A stretch of 64,000 bases of DNA from Corallococcus caeni (GTDB lineage Bacteria > Myxococcota > Myxococcia > Myxococcales > Myxococcaceae): contig NZ_BTTW01000016.1 of assembly GCF_036245865.1 (NCBI RefSeq), positions 1 through 64,000 on the forward strand, in the 5' to 3' direction. Made by a program: the position numbers and the translations under genes. Below the pieces are notes generated by a model, which saw nothing but the letters and a program-made list of their open reading frames with translations, was not told the DNA's origin and did not search any database. Shown piece after piece: positions 44,664 to 52,463 of the stretch (positions are counted from its first letter, which is position 1; every line of letters begins with the position of its first letter).

Positions 44664-45590
44664 TCAGAGCGCCTTGACGTAGCCCGAGAGTTTCGGATTG
44701 CAGGTCCGCGCCTTCTGGACCGCGGCCTCGGCCGCCTTCTTCCCGGCGTGGATCCTCGTCACGATGAACAGCCCTGGCGTCAGGCGCTTGAGCGGCGTGC
44801 TCGCGAGGACGAGGAACCCGGCCGCGCAGCCCTGATCCCGCTGCGCGCCATCGCGGTATGCCATGGCCTCCTGGACCGTCTTGAAGCTCCCGAGGATGGC
44901 CGCGTAGCTCCCGGGCCGGTGCTGGAGCTCCTTCACCGCCTTGCGGCCCGCGGCATCCCAGCGATAGGCGTCGAGCTTCCACTGGTCGGGCTCGCCGCTC
45001 TCGGCATCGGCGGAGAGGAACGCATACTCCCTGAAGAAGCCTTCGACAGGTGAGCCCGGCGTCAGCGGGTAGGGGCCGACGAAGGACTGCTCCGGACCGG
45101 CGAAGTTCTCATCCCCGTTCCAGGCCTCCGTCACCCCGCCGTCCTTGACCGCGTAGAGGCGGTGCCGGCGATGGACATGCTCGAACCCGCTCTCCTGGGT
45201 GACGAGGAGGCCCCACGTCTCGGCCTCCAACTGGACTGGCTGGACGGAGGTCGTGACGCTCCGCTCCTCCTCGCCGGAGGTCCAGCTCTCGGAGGAGGCG
45301 GCCGTGCGGGGCTCCTGCTGGAGCCCGTGCGCCATGCCGTCAGGCAGCTTCGCCTTGCGCTGTTCTCCGGACGCGCCACTCAGCTCTAGTTCCAGGTGGC
45401 AGGTGTCGCCCGCCTTGCGGCAGCCCGTGGCGCGCAGGACATACATCGCATCGGTCTTCTCGCTCGCCTTGAAGCGCTTGAGCTCGAGACCGTCCTGCGC
45501 CGGCGGCGCGGCGCTGAGTGTCCGAGGAACGGCCACGCCCAGGAACAGCATGAACACCGAACCCAACGTGGACCGATTTCCCAAACCCAT
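44664..45590 (-). CDS. Secreted protein with SPOR-like C-terminus
   Basis: 308 residues. Signal peptide to about residue 27 (ending LSAAPP). The middle is beta-rich with two cysteines (GCRKAGDTC). The final 75 residues resemble a SPOR fold: YAAILGSFKTVQEAMAY, then LFIVTRIHAGKKAAEAAVQKA, the usual strand-helix-strand pattern that binds denuded peptidoglycan. ATG 45590 is chosen because GGGAGG sits 8 nt ahead; a GTG at 45596 is too close to the RBS. Convergent with the orphan gene at 42525. Confidence 0.72.
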   Translation of the reverse strand: MGLGNRSTLGSVFMLFLGVAVPRTLSAAPPAQDGLELKRFKASEKTDAMYVLRATGCRKAGDTCHLELELSGASGEQRKAKLPDGMAHGLQQEPRTAASSESWTSGEEERSVTTSVQPVQLEAETWGLLVTQESGFEHVHRRHRLYAVKDGGVTEAWNGDENFAGPEQSFVGPYPLTPGSPVEGFFREYAFLSADAESGEPDQWKLDAYRWDAAGRKAVKELQHRPGSYAAILGSFKTVQEAMAYRDGAQRDQGCAAGFLVLASTPLKRLTPGLFIVTRIHAGKKAAEAAVQKARTCNPKLSGYVKAL

Positions 45591-45755
45591 GGTCACTGCC
45601 TCCCTGAACCGGTGCTTCCCGCTGGCGGCATCCTAGAGGACGTCGCGTTACTGCCTCTGCTCCTGGCGCACCGGGAGGCCTTCGACACGGTCGAGCGCTC
45701 CAATGCCCGGGCTCGTGTCGCCCGTGCATTCCATGCTCATGTATCAGGCACGGTC

Positions 45756-47507
45756 ATGACTTCCCCTCCCTTGCCCCCAGACCTCGAGTCGCGCCGCTCC
45801 CAGATGTTCCCCGTCCTGGACGCTCGGGACCAGGAGCGCATGCTCCGCTTCGGTGAGGTCCGGCACTTCCTTGATGGAGAGTGCCTCGTCGCGGCCGGGC
45901 AACCGGGCCCTGGGATGTTCGTGCTCACCCGGGGGCGCGTGGCCATCTCCCGGCGCGATGGCCTGGGGCACTCGATTCCCATCGTGGAGGAGGGCCCGGG
46001 TCAGTTCCTCGGTGAGGTGGCCCAGCTCTCCGGTCGCCCTTCGCTCGTCGACGCTCACGCGGTGGGCGAGGTGGAGGTGCTGGTCATCCCCCCGCACCGG
46101 CTGCGCGCGCTGATGGTGGCGGAGGCGAACCTCGGAGAGCGCATCATGCGCGCCCTCATCCTGCGCCGCGTGGGCCTGCTCGAGACAGGTGCCGGGGGCC
46201 CCGTCCTGGTGGGCCCTCCCGAGGGCGCGGGCAGGGTTCGCCTGGAGGGCTTCCTCTCGCGCAATGGCCACCCGTACCTCGCGCTGGACCCGGAGCAGGG
46301 CGGCGAGGCCGCCTCGCTCATCGAGCGCTACGCGCCACGCGCGGAGGAGTTCCCGCTCGTGGTGTGCCCCGATGGCTCGGTCTTGAAGAACCCCCCGGAG
46401 AGCACCCTGGCCCGGGCGCTCGGCCTCCTCCCGGAGGGGGCCTTCGAGACGCGCTATGACGTCGCCGTGGTGGGGGCGGGGCCCGCGGGGCTCGCCACCG
46501 CCGTGTACGCGGCCTCCGAGGGCCTGCGGGTGCTCGTCCTGGATCAACGGGCCTTCGGGGGGCAGGCGGGCGCGAGCGCGCGCATCGAGAACTATCTGGG
46601 GTTCCCCACGGGTATCACCGGTCAGGCGCTCACCGCGCGCGCCTATGTGCAGGCGCAGAAGTTCGGCGTGGAGATGGCCATCCCGGCGGAGGTCGCCTCC
46701 CTGCGCTGCGCGGACCCGGACGCGCCGCTCGCGCTCCAGCTGACCGACGGGCGCAAGGTGCGAACGCGGACCGTGGTGGTGGCCAGCGGCGCCCGCTACC
46801 GCCGCCCCGCGCTCGCGGACCTCGCCCGGTTCGAGGGCCGTGGGGTCTTCTACTGGGCCAGCCCCATCGAAGCGCGCATGTGCGACGGCGAGGAGGTCGT
46901 GCTCGTCGGCGGTGGCAACTCCGCGGGCCAGGCGGCCGTGTTCCTCGCGAACCACGCGCGTCGGGTCCGCGTGCTCGTGCGGGGGCCGGGGCTCGCCGCG
47001 AGCATGTCCAGCTACCTCGTCGAGCGCCTGACCGCGTCCCCTCGCATCGAGCTGATGCTGGAGACGGAGGTGGTGGCGCTGGCGGGCTCGGACGAGCGCG
47101 GCCTGCAGCGCGTACGTTGGCGGCACCTGCCCAGCGGGCGGGAGGAGGAGCACGAGGTGCGCCACCTCTTCCTCTTCATCGGGGCGGACCCGGCCACGGA
47201 CTGGCTCGCGGGCTGCGGTGTCGCGCTGGACGCGAAGGGCTTCGTGCGCACGGGCGTGGCGTCAGGCGAGCAGCCGCGCCAGGCGGAGGCCTGGGCGGCC
47301 ACCGGGCGGGCACCCTTCGCGTTGGAGACGACCCTGCCCGGCGTGTTCGCCATCGGCGATGCACGCGCGGACTCCGTCAAGCGGGTGGGCGCGGCGATCG
47401 GCGAGGGCTCGGCGGTGGTGGCGCAGCTGCACGCCTGCCTGGCCTCCGCCACCGCGTCCGAATCCCGGCACGGCAGCACGGGGGGGCCGCCAGATGCGTT
47501 GCGATAG
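45756..47507 (+). CDS. Cyclic-nucleotide-binding / thioredoxin-reductase-like FAD oxidoreductase fusion
   Basis: 583 residues. Residues about 18-130: cNMP-binding (Crp-like) domain (GQFLGEVAQLSGRPSLVDA). Residues about 158-228: a small thioredoxin/glutaredoxin-like domain (FLSRNGHPYLALD ... PLVVCPDGSVL). Residues about 233-565: two-nucleotide-binding flavoprotein with VVGAGPAGLATA, GGQAGASARIENYLGFP, a second GGGNSAGQ, and FAIGDAR. The position where classical TrxR has CxxC reads YWASPIEARMC, so the dithiol is missing. A zinc-finger gene follows 69 bp later on the same strand. Confidence 0.87.
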   Translation: MTSPPLPPDLESRRSQMFPVLDARDQERMLRFGEVRHFLDGECLVAAGQPGPGMFVLTRGRVAISRRDGLGHSIPIVEEGPGQFLGEVAQLSGRPSLVDAHAVGEVEVLVIPPHRLRALMVAEANLGERIMRALILRRVGLLETGAGGPVLVGPPEGAGRVRLEGFLSRNGHPYLALDPEQGGEAASLIERYAPRAEEFPLVVCPDGSVLKNPPESTLARALGLLPEGAFETRYDVAVVGAGPAGLATAVYAASEGLRVLVLDQRAFGGQAGASARIENYLGFPTGITGQALTARAYVQAQKFGVEMAIPAEVASLRCADPDAPLALQLTDGRKVRTRTVVVASGARYRRPALADLARFEGRGVFYWASPIEARMCDGEEVVLVGGGNSAGQAAVFLANHARRVRVLVRGPGLAASMSSYLVERLTASPRIELMLETEVVALAGSDERGLQRVRWRHLPSGREEEHEVRHLFLFIGADPATDWLAGCGVALDAKGFVRTGVASGEQPRQAEAWAATGRAPFALETTLPGVFAIGDARADSVKRVGAAIGEGSAVVAQLHACLASATASESRHGSTGGPPDALR

Positions 47508-47576
47508 GCCCCCTCGCATCCCCATGTTCGACACCCGGGGGCCAGCGCACGGATGCCCCCACACGGAGCGCGAGCC

Positions 47577-47903
47577 ATGAAGAAGGCATGTTCCCATCTG
47601 GAAGCGACCGAGCACCACCGGACGGCTCCCGTCCACCCCAGCGGCCATGGCTGTGTGGAGTGTCTGAAGGACGGAGGGGACTGGGTCCACCTCCGGATGT
47701 GCCTGACCTGCGGGCACGTGGGCTGCTGCGACGACTCGCCGTCACGCCACGCGACCCGGCACTTCCACGCCAGCTCCCACCCGGTCATCAAATCGTTCGA
47801 GCCTGGGGAGGACTGGGCCTGGTGCTTCGTGGACGAGCAAATGCTCGAGCGGATCCCCACCTTCCCAGGCGAGTCACCGCCGGTGCACTACTCGGCCCCG
47901 TGA
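47577..47903 (+). CDS. UBP-type zinc finger protein
   Basis: 108 residues. Contains a ZnF-UBP-like domain: CSHLE, GCVECL, RMCLTCGHVGCC, then RHATRHFHASSHPV and WAWCFVDEQ, giving the expected Cys/His ligands. In eukaryotes this domain binds the ubiquitin C-terminus; bacterial versions are of unknown target. It follows the CNB-TrxR-like gene, a pairing I recall from other bacteria, so they probably function together in redox or cAMP-type signalling. Confidence 0.88.
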   Translation: MKKACSHLEATEHHRTAPVHPSGHGCVECLKDGGDWVHLRMCLTCGHVGCCDDSPSRHATRHFHASSHPVIKSFEPGEDWAWCFVDEQMLERIPTFPGESPPVHYSAP

Positions 47904-47928
47904 GCGCGCGCCAGGCCCAGCCCGGACT

Positions 47929-48132
47929 TCAATAGCAGGCGCACTCGTTCCTGCTGGGGCAGAAGCCACCCGAGTAACCGCTGTCGAGGCAATACTGGAT
48001 GCAGGCGTCACAGGTATACGCCTGCCCCTGGGGTGCTGGCGTGGAGAAGGCCTGTGTGGCGCCGAATGACAAGGCAGCGGCCGCAACGACAGTGAACAAT
48101 GTCTGTCCCGCGTTCTTCAACAAGCGAATCAT
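47929..48132 (-). CDS. Secreted six-cysteine peptide with defensin-like (CS-alpha-beta) spacing
   Basis: 67 residues. Start ATG 48132 with AGGAGG 6 nt upstream. A signal peptide (about residues 1-28) is followed by a short Pro/Gln spacer and a mature end with Cys at 41, 44, 48, 58, 64 and 66: C-x2-C-x3-C-x9-C-x5-C-x-C. The CxxxC, the GxC (GFC) and the final CxC match the CS-alpha-beta scaffold of defensins. Expected to be exported and disulfide-bonded. It is a paralogue of the peptide at 52020. No immunity or modification gene is recognised nearby. Confidence 0.85.
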   Translation of the reverse strand: MIRLLKNAGQTLFTVVAAAALSFGATQAFSTPAPQGQAYTCDACIQYCLDSGYSGGFCPSRNECACY

Positions 48133-48302
48133 GACAACCTCCTGAATGGGCGGATGCACGGTCGGAACACCGCGGCAAGGGCTGCGGCCTGAACGCTAGC
48201 CTTGCCATGCGAAGCCGTCAAAGCCGCACAGTCAGGGCCCGTCGTCAGGTGTTCGCGGTGTGGGTGCGGGGAGGGACACACGGGCGGCGCAACGTGTGGC
48301 GG

Positions 48303-48824
48303 CTACAGGGGGCCGGCGCAGCTGCTGGTGTGAGCGCCCGGCGGGCACCAGTAGTTGGTGATGTTCAACTGGGCTTTGGTGCCGGTGCGCGCGTCGCAGG
48401 AGCTGCCGCTGCTCCAGTTGGACTCATGCAGGGTGATGCGGTTGGGCGAGGCGGCGGTGTTCACGCTGTCCACGAACGCGGTGTGGCCCGCCGGGTTCGA
48501 CCCGAGGATCATCGCCACGCAGCCCGGGTGCGCATGGTTGCTATTGATGATGGCCTTCTTGTCGGCCCAGCTGAACAGGCCATAGGGCAGATTGATGCCG
48601 TAGGAATCATGCTCCGTCCGGCAGCGCGCGTAGATGACGCATTCGTCATCACAGGACGGTGCGCAGGGCCCGTCGAAGGCCTGGGCCGACACTTCGCGGT
48701 CATCCACCTCCGCCGCCGGGGACTCCAGCTGCGCGGGCGTCTGCTCCTCGCTGAGGCCACAACCCGTGAAGGCCAGGGAGAGGGTGAGAACAGACAGCGC
48801 GGCCAGCTTGGACTTGAACGTCAT
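48303..48824 (-). CDS. Lipoprotein with CHAP-like amidase/peptidase domain
   Basis: 173 residues. Lipobox FTGC (Cys22). The C-terminal domain fits CHAP: nucleophile Cys62 in ECVIYARC, His114 in GHTAFVDSV, and Glu134/Asn136 in LHESNW. CHAP enzymes cleave peptidoglycan stem peptides or glutathionylspermidine-like amides. Extra cysteines (54, 58, 68 and others) suggest disulfides. GGAGG precedes the ATG at 48824, and a good promoter lies 39 nt upstream. A degraded piece of a close paralogue is at 50694. Confidence 0.8.
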   Translation of the reverse strand: MTFKSKLAALSVLTLSLAFTGCGLSEEQTPAQLESPAAEVDDREVSAQAFDGPCAPSCDDECVIYARCRTEHDSYGINLPYGLFSWADKKAIINSNHAHPGCVAMILGSNPAGHTAFVDSVNTAASPNRITLHESNWSSGSSCDARTGTKAQLNITNYWCPPGAHTSSCAGPL

Positions 48825-48862
48825 GGGACTGCCTCCGTAGCGGAACGATGCGGAGGCAGCCT

Positions 48863-48891
48863 ATCATAAGACTTGCTTGAATGTCAGTCAG
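48863..48891 (-). promoter_or_regulatory. Sigma-70-type promoter of the CHAP lipoprotein gene
   Basis: On the minus strand CTGACT (48886-48891) and TATGAT (48863-48868) are separated by exactly 17 bp. The -10 matches consensus at 5 of 6 positions, the -35 at 4 of 6. The ATG of the gene is 39 nt beyond the -10. The region is locally AT-rich. Confidence 0.6.
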
Positions 48892-48941
48892 TTCCGGATT
48901 TTCAGCTTTAGTTGTGTCTTTTCAGTTCACGAGCCGGTGCA

Positions 48942-49232
48942 TCACTTCTCCAGGTCGCCGACGACCTTCTGGAAGGGCGACGGCTGGCCGGACATCTTCT
49001 GGAAGAAGTTCCGGGCGTCGGTGCCTTCGTCGTAGTTGTCGATGGTCTCGAACTCCTCCCGGAGGCGGAGGCGGTCGTCGACGGTCTCCTTCATGTCGGC
49101 CGAATGCGACGGGTACTGCTTGAAGACGGGTGCGTCGGCGTGCTTGCTCCTTCCTGATTCCAGGGAGCTACGGCGAAGCGGGGGGCCTTCCGGAGGGCCC
49201 CTGGTGACTGGAGTCGGGGGCTCTGGAGTCAT
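48942..49232 (-). CDS. Small charged hypothetical protein
   Basis: 96 residues. Codons in the C-terminal 65 have almost exclusively G or C at the third position, which supports real coding. That half is helical and charged (KETVDDRLRLREEFET, FFQKMSGQPSPFQKV). No signal peptide, cysteine or recognised motif. The N-terminal 30 residues are Pro-rich and less convincing; the true start may be lower, e.g. the ATG at 49097. Unknown function. Confidence 0.6.
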   Translation of the reverse strand: MTPEPPTPVTRGPPEGPPLRRSSLESGRSKHADAPVFKQYPSHSADMKETVDDRLRLREEFETIDNYDEGTDARNFFQKMSGQPSPFQKVVGDLEK

Positions 49233-49251
49233 CAGGGGCAGAGAGGCAGCG

Positions 49252-49644
49252 CTAGAAATTGAGCCAGCGGTAGCCCGTGCTCGCCGAGCCCGAGCACAGC
49301 AGGGAGTTCACGCTGTGGCTCGTGGCGTTGCAGCAGTCCTTCGTCGCGTTCGGGGTCGTGCACCGCTGGTTCACGTACAGGCTGCACGACGGCAGTCCGG
49401 CGCACGATGACGCACACGCGGTCAATACTCCGTCGCACGTCACGCCCTGGTTGTCGGTCGACGAGCAGGTGGTCCCCGTACAGGAGACCGATGTTCCCCC
49501 GGCGCAGGTCGCCGTACAGGTTCCGAACTGGGACACCGTCCGCGCTTCGGCCTCGGGGGCCATCGTGTCTTCAAGGGCCGGACCTCCGCACGCCAGGAGG
49601 GAAAGGCCAACCACCGTCACCATCGCAGCAAGAGAGAGCTTCAT
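49252..49644 (-). CDS. Small cysteine-rich lipoprotein
   Basis: 130 residues. Start ATG 49644 gives a lipoprotein signal with lipobox LLAC (SLLACGG). The mature part has about 12 cysteines in loosely spaced groups (GTCTATC, SCTGTTC, VTCDGVLTACASSC, KDCCNATS). It resembles small myxobacterial surface lipoproteins. No catalytic motif. No strong Shine-Dalgarno; the frame is open further upstream but without signal-peptide character. Confidence 0.72.
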   Translation of the reverse strand: MKLSLAAMVTVVGLSLLACGGPALEDTMAPEAEARTVSQFGTCTATCAGGTSVSCTGTTCSSTDNQGVTCDGVLTACASSCAGLPSCSLYVNQRCTTPNATKDCCNATSHSVNSLLCSGSASTGYRWLNF

Positions 49645-49865
49645 GGGAAACCCCAGGGGGACCTTCGAGTGGACTTCAAACCCTATCATGGCGAGGTAGC
49701 CCCCTGCTTCTACCGAGGCGACTTCGCCAGGCGCCTCATGCGATGGGTCGTGGCGGAGCGCCGGTGATCTTCCTGCCGGCACCGGCCACATGTCAGGCCT
49801 ACGCGCCAATCTTCGTGTGTTTCGGACACGAAGGTTGCCGGGGGCAGCCAGCCAGGGAGAGGGAC

Positions 49866-50687
49866 ATGTCGCTGAAGGGAGTTGCGCAGGAGACGGTGGG
49901 AATCGTGGAGCGGGGTGAGTACGTGGCGCCGTCCGGGAGGCCCGTGCGGTTCCGGGAACAGGTGGAGCGCGCCCAGCGCGGGACGGTGCTCTACCGGCCC
50001 GGCGACTTCGCGCGGCTGCCCCGGCCCGAGCCTCGCGCGGGAAGCGTCGCGCTTCGCATCGAGGTCACGTCAGAGAAGACCGGCGCCGCGGCGCGGCGGT
50101 GGGTGGAGGCGGAAGGTGTGGAGGACGTCGTCGCGCTCAACTTCGCGTCCGCGAAGAACCCGGGCGGCGGCTTCCTGGGCGGAGCGAAGGCGCAGGAGGA
50201 GGACCTGGCGCGCTGCTCGGCGCTCTATCCGTGCCTCCTCACGCAGCGCGAGTACTACGACGCGAACCGTGCGGAGTCCTCACCGCTGTACACGGACCAC
50301 CTCATCTACTCGCCCCAGGTGCCCTTCTTCCGAGACGAGGGGCTCACGCTGTTGGAGACGCCCTTCCGCGTGTCCGTCATCACCGCGCCCGCGCCCAACG
50401 CAGGCTCGGCCGCGCGGAATGCACCGCACCTGCTGCCCCGGATGCGCGAGGCGCTGCACGCGCGAGCCCTCAAGGTGCTTCAGGTGGCGGCGCACCACGG
50501 GCACCGCACGCTGGTGCTGGGCGCGTGGGGCTGCGGTGCTTTCCGCAACAACCCCCACGACGCGGCGGATGCCTTCGCCAGGGCCCTGGACGCCTTCCCG
50601 GGCGTCTTCGAGCGCGTGGTGTTCGCGGTGTGGGAGCGTGGCGGGGACGGGCCCAACCTGCGGGCCTTCCGCGAGCGGTTCGCCTGA
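49866..50687 (+). CDS. Bacterial-type poly(ADP-ribose) glycohydrolase (TIGR02452 / DUF2263 family)
   Basis: 273 residues. Macrodomain-related PARG signature: GGG at residues 100-102, then QEE at 110-112 (NPGGGFLGGAKAQEE), the catalytic double glutamate, preceded by VVALNFASAKN and followed later by VLGAWGCGAFRNNP. It removes ADP-ribose from proteins or nucleic acids in the cytoplasm. GAGAGGGAC precedes the ATG at 49866. No ADP-ribosyltransferase gene is visible in the neighbourhood. Confidence 0.88.
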   Translation: MSLKGVAQETVGIVERGEYVAPSGRPVRFREQVERAQRGTVLYRPGDFARLPRPEPRAGSVALRIEVTSEKTGAAARRWVEAEGVEDVVALNFASAKNPGGGFLGGAKAQEEDLARCSALYPCLLTQREYYDANRAESSPLYTDHLIYSPQVPFFRDEGLTLLETPFRVSVITAPAPNAGSAARNAPHLLPRMREALHARALKVLQVAAHHGHRTLVLGAWGCGAFRNNPHDAADAFARALDAFPGVFERVVFAVWERGGDGPNLRAFRERFA

Positions 50688-50693
50688 CCGAGG

Positions 50694-50745
50694 CTCATCG
50701 CCACGCAGCCTCCATGTGCGTGGTTGCTGTTGAAGGAGTGGGCCT
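50694..50745 (-). pseudogene. Fragment of a CHAP lipoprotein paralogue
   Basis: Translated on the minus strand this 52-bp piece gives FNSNHAHGGCVAM, almost the NSNHAHPGCVAM of the CHAP lipoprotein at 48303-48824, with clear nucleotide similarity too. Nothing of the rest of the gene remains, so it is a deletion relic between the PARG and desaturase genes. Confidence 0.65.
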
Positions 50746-51865
50746 ATCCGTAGGGCGTCTGCTTGTGGCGCTGGAACGGGTAGGCCAGCTGCCCCAGATA
50801 GGTCTCCGGCGGCTGGAACTTCGTGGTCCCGTACTTCGAGGGCCAGTGGGCCGGCATGTACGCGGTGCCGAAGATGACGTCGATGAACGACAGGAAGACG
50901 GCGAAGTTCTTGTCGATGCCTTCGTCGTCCGACGTGTGGTGCCAGTGGTGGAACTCCGGCGTCGCGAAGATCCAGCGCAGGTACGGCCAGCGGTGGTTGA
51001 CGTTGGCGTGGATGTAGACCGCGTGGAAGGACACGAAGACGAGGTAGCCGTAGATGGCGGACGGGTGGAAGCCCAGGAGGAACACCGGCACGAAGCCCGC
51101 GAAGCGGTTGACCAGGGTGTCCACCAGGTGGCTGCGCGAGCTGGCCAGCCAGTCCATTTGCAGCGGCGAGTGGTGGATGGCGTGGAAGTTCCACATCCAC
51201 CCGAAGGTGTGGAAAGCCCGGTGCACCCAGTAGCTCACCAGGTCGATGACGAGCAGGATTTCAAAGAACTGCAGCCAGATGGGCTGCGCGGCCACGTGCG
51301 CCTGGAAGTCCATCTTCACGGCCCAGGACAGGAACACCTGCACGGGGATGAGCACCGCGAAGGAGATGAGCTGTACGCCCACGTGGCTGACGAAGAAGTG
51401 TTTGAGGTCGGTCTGCCAGCCCTTGCGGAAGATCTTCTGGTCGTTCAGCGCCCACAGCCGCTCCATGGGGATGAACACCAGCCCGAGCACCAGCAGGTCC
51501 AACGCGAAGAAGTCCAGGCCCGCGCTCATCGCGCGCGGCGTGTGGGTCAGGGGCTCCGCCTCGCTGCCGCCCAGGAGCAGCGCCACCATGGCCAGCACCA
51601 TGGCGATGCCGCCGTGCGCCTTGGAGCGCAGGGTCAGCACGCTGAAGGTGCCCAGCAGGAAGGTGGCGACGATGGACACCTGGAGGATGCCGCGGAAGAC
51701 CTCCAGGTGCTCCACGTAGAAGGCCCGGCCGTCGTTGGACACGAGCACGTGGGGGAACAGGAAGCAGAACTCCGCGACGACGCAGAGCACGCCCAACAGC
51801 CCGCCCGTGACACCGGCGCGCTTGCCCAGGTCGATGCGCCGGGCGGGAGCAAGAAGGATTTCCAA
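50744..51865 (-). CDS. Sterol desaturase / fatty acid hydroxylase superfamily membrane protein
   Basis: 373 residues from a TTG at 51865. Several membrane helices precede the three histidine boxes HRAFH, HAIHH and HHWHH, which hold a diiron centre for O2-dependent lipid hydroxylation or desaturation. The C-terminal motif around FGTAYMP is usual for the family. An in-frame ATG at 51985 exists, but it would lie within the hairpin at 51975-52007, and its added 40 residues are Arg/Pro-rich; I therefore prefer a downstream start, though the exact codon is unsure. Confidence 0.82.
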   Translation of the reverse strand: MEILLAPARRIDLGKRAGVTGGLLGVLCVVAEFCFLFPHVLVSNDGRAFYVEHLEVFRGILQVSIVATFLLGTFSVLTLRSKAHGGIAMVLAMVALLLGGSEAEPLTHTPRAMSAGLDFFALDLLVLGLVFIPMERLWALNDQKIFRKGWQTDLKHFFVSHVGVQLISFAVLIPVQVFLSWAVKMDFQAHVAAQPIWLQFFEILLVIDLVSYWVHRAFHTFGWMWNFHAIHHSPLQMDWLASSRSHLVDTLVNRFAGFVPVFLLGFHPSAIYGYLVFVSFHAVYIHANVNHRWPYLRWIFATPEFHHWHHTSDDEGIDKNFAVFLSFIDVIFGTAYMPAHWPSKYGTTKFQPPETYLGQLAYPFQRHKQTPYG

Positions 51866-51974
51866 GGAGGACCGTCCAGAAGGAGTGCGGCGAGGCCTGA
51901 GCCTACACCACCCGGGGCACGGCGCAGGAGGGCCCGTGGCGCATCTGGATCGCTCCTCGGCGGAACTGAACCCC

Positions 51975-52007
51975 CGGACCGCCAAGGTGTTTCAACAGGG
52001 CGGTCCG
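51975..52007 (-). terminator. Hairpin after the second defensin-like gene
   Basis: CGGACCGCC (51975-51983) pairs perfectly with GGCGGTCCG (51999-52007) around a 15-nt loop, beginning 12 nt after the stop at 52020. Confidence 0.65.
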
Positions 52008-52019
52008 CTCTGGAGCGAA

Positions 52020-52244
52020 TCAGTACGCGTAGAAGCAGACGCAGTCGCCGTAGCAGCGCCCGTAGTCGAACCCGTCCTCGATGCAGTCATTGACACAGCT
52101 GCCGCCGTGGGACCCCACGCAGGCGAGCGACTGGGACTGCTCGGAGGGGCCGGAGGAGGCGGCCACGGTGGTGCCGAACGACGCGGCCGCGCCGATGGCG
52201 ACGGCGAGGAGCAGCTTTCCAAACTTCTTCACGGAGGGGCTCAT
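52020..52244 (-). CDS. Secreted six-cysteine peptide with defensin-like (CS-alpha-beta) spacing
   Basis: 74 residues. ATG 52244 with GAGGT ahead. Signal peptide (about residues 1-29), a Ser/Gln spacer, then Cys at 42, 50, 54, 64, 68 and 70: C-x7-C-x3-C-x9-C-x3-C-x-C. CxxxC, GxC (GRC) and CxC match the defensin scaffold, and the x9 interval equals that of the peptide at 47929. The ending VCFYAY is aromatic. Exported disulfide peptide; antimicrobial, signalling or enzyme-inhibitor role all possible. Confidence 0.85.
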   Translation of the reverse strand: MSPSVKKFGKLLLAVAIGAAASFGTTVAASSGPSEQSQSLACVGSHGGSCVNDCIEDGFDYGRCYGDCVCFYAY

Positions 52245-52319
52245 GGTGACCTCGAAGCGGGGAGGGGACAGCGGCACGAGAGGATAGCAGAGGTCTTCCA
52301 TTGGGAGTTCGACGGCATG

Positions 52320-52460
52320 ACGTGACCGAGCCAATGTCAGACGAATCCCTGTCACAGCTGTGGCGGTACATGCGACGCAGCAGCCACTGCAGGCGCACGG
52401 GCTTCGCCGTCCCGGTGTCCAGGTTCTGCCTGTTGAACACCCAGAGCGGAGGCCCGTGCG
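52320..52460 (-). other. Coding-like stretch without a start, possible relic
   Basis: Just after the ATP-grasp stop a minus-strand frame reads PPLWVFNRQNLDTGTAKP, then VRLQWLLRRMYRHS, with GC-rich third positions. It overlaps no other gene for about 140 bp but has no plausible start outside the ATP-grasp gene. Could be a relic or an unrecognised short peptide starting at the internal Met. Confidence 0.25.
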
Positions 52461-52463
52461 CCT

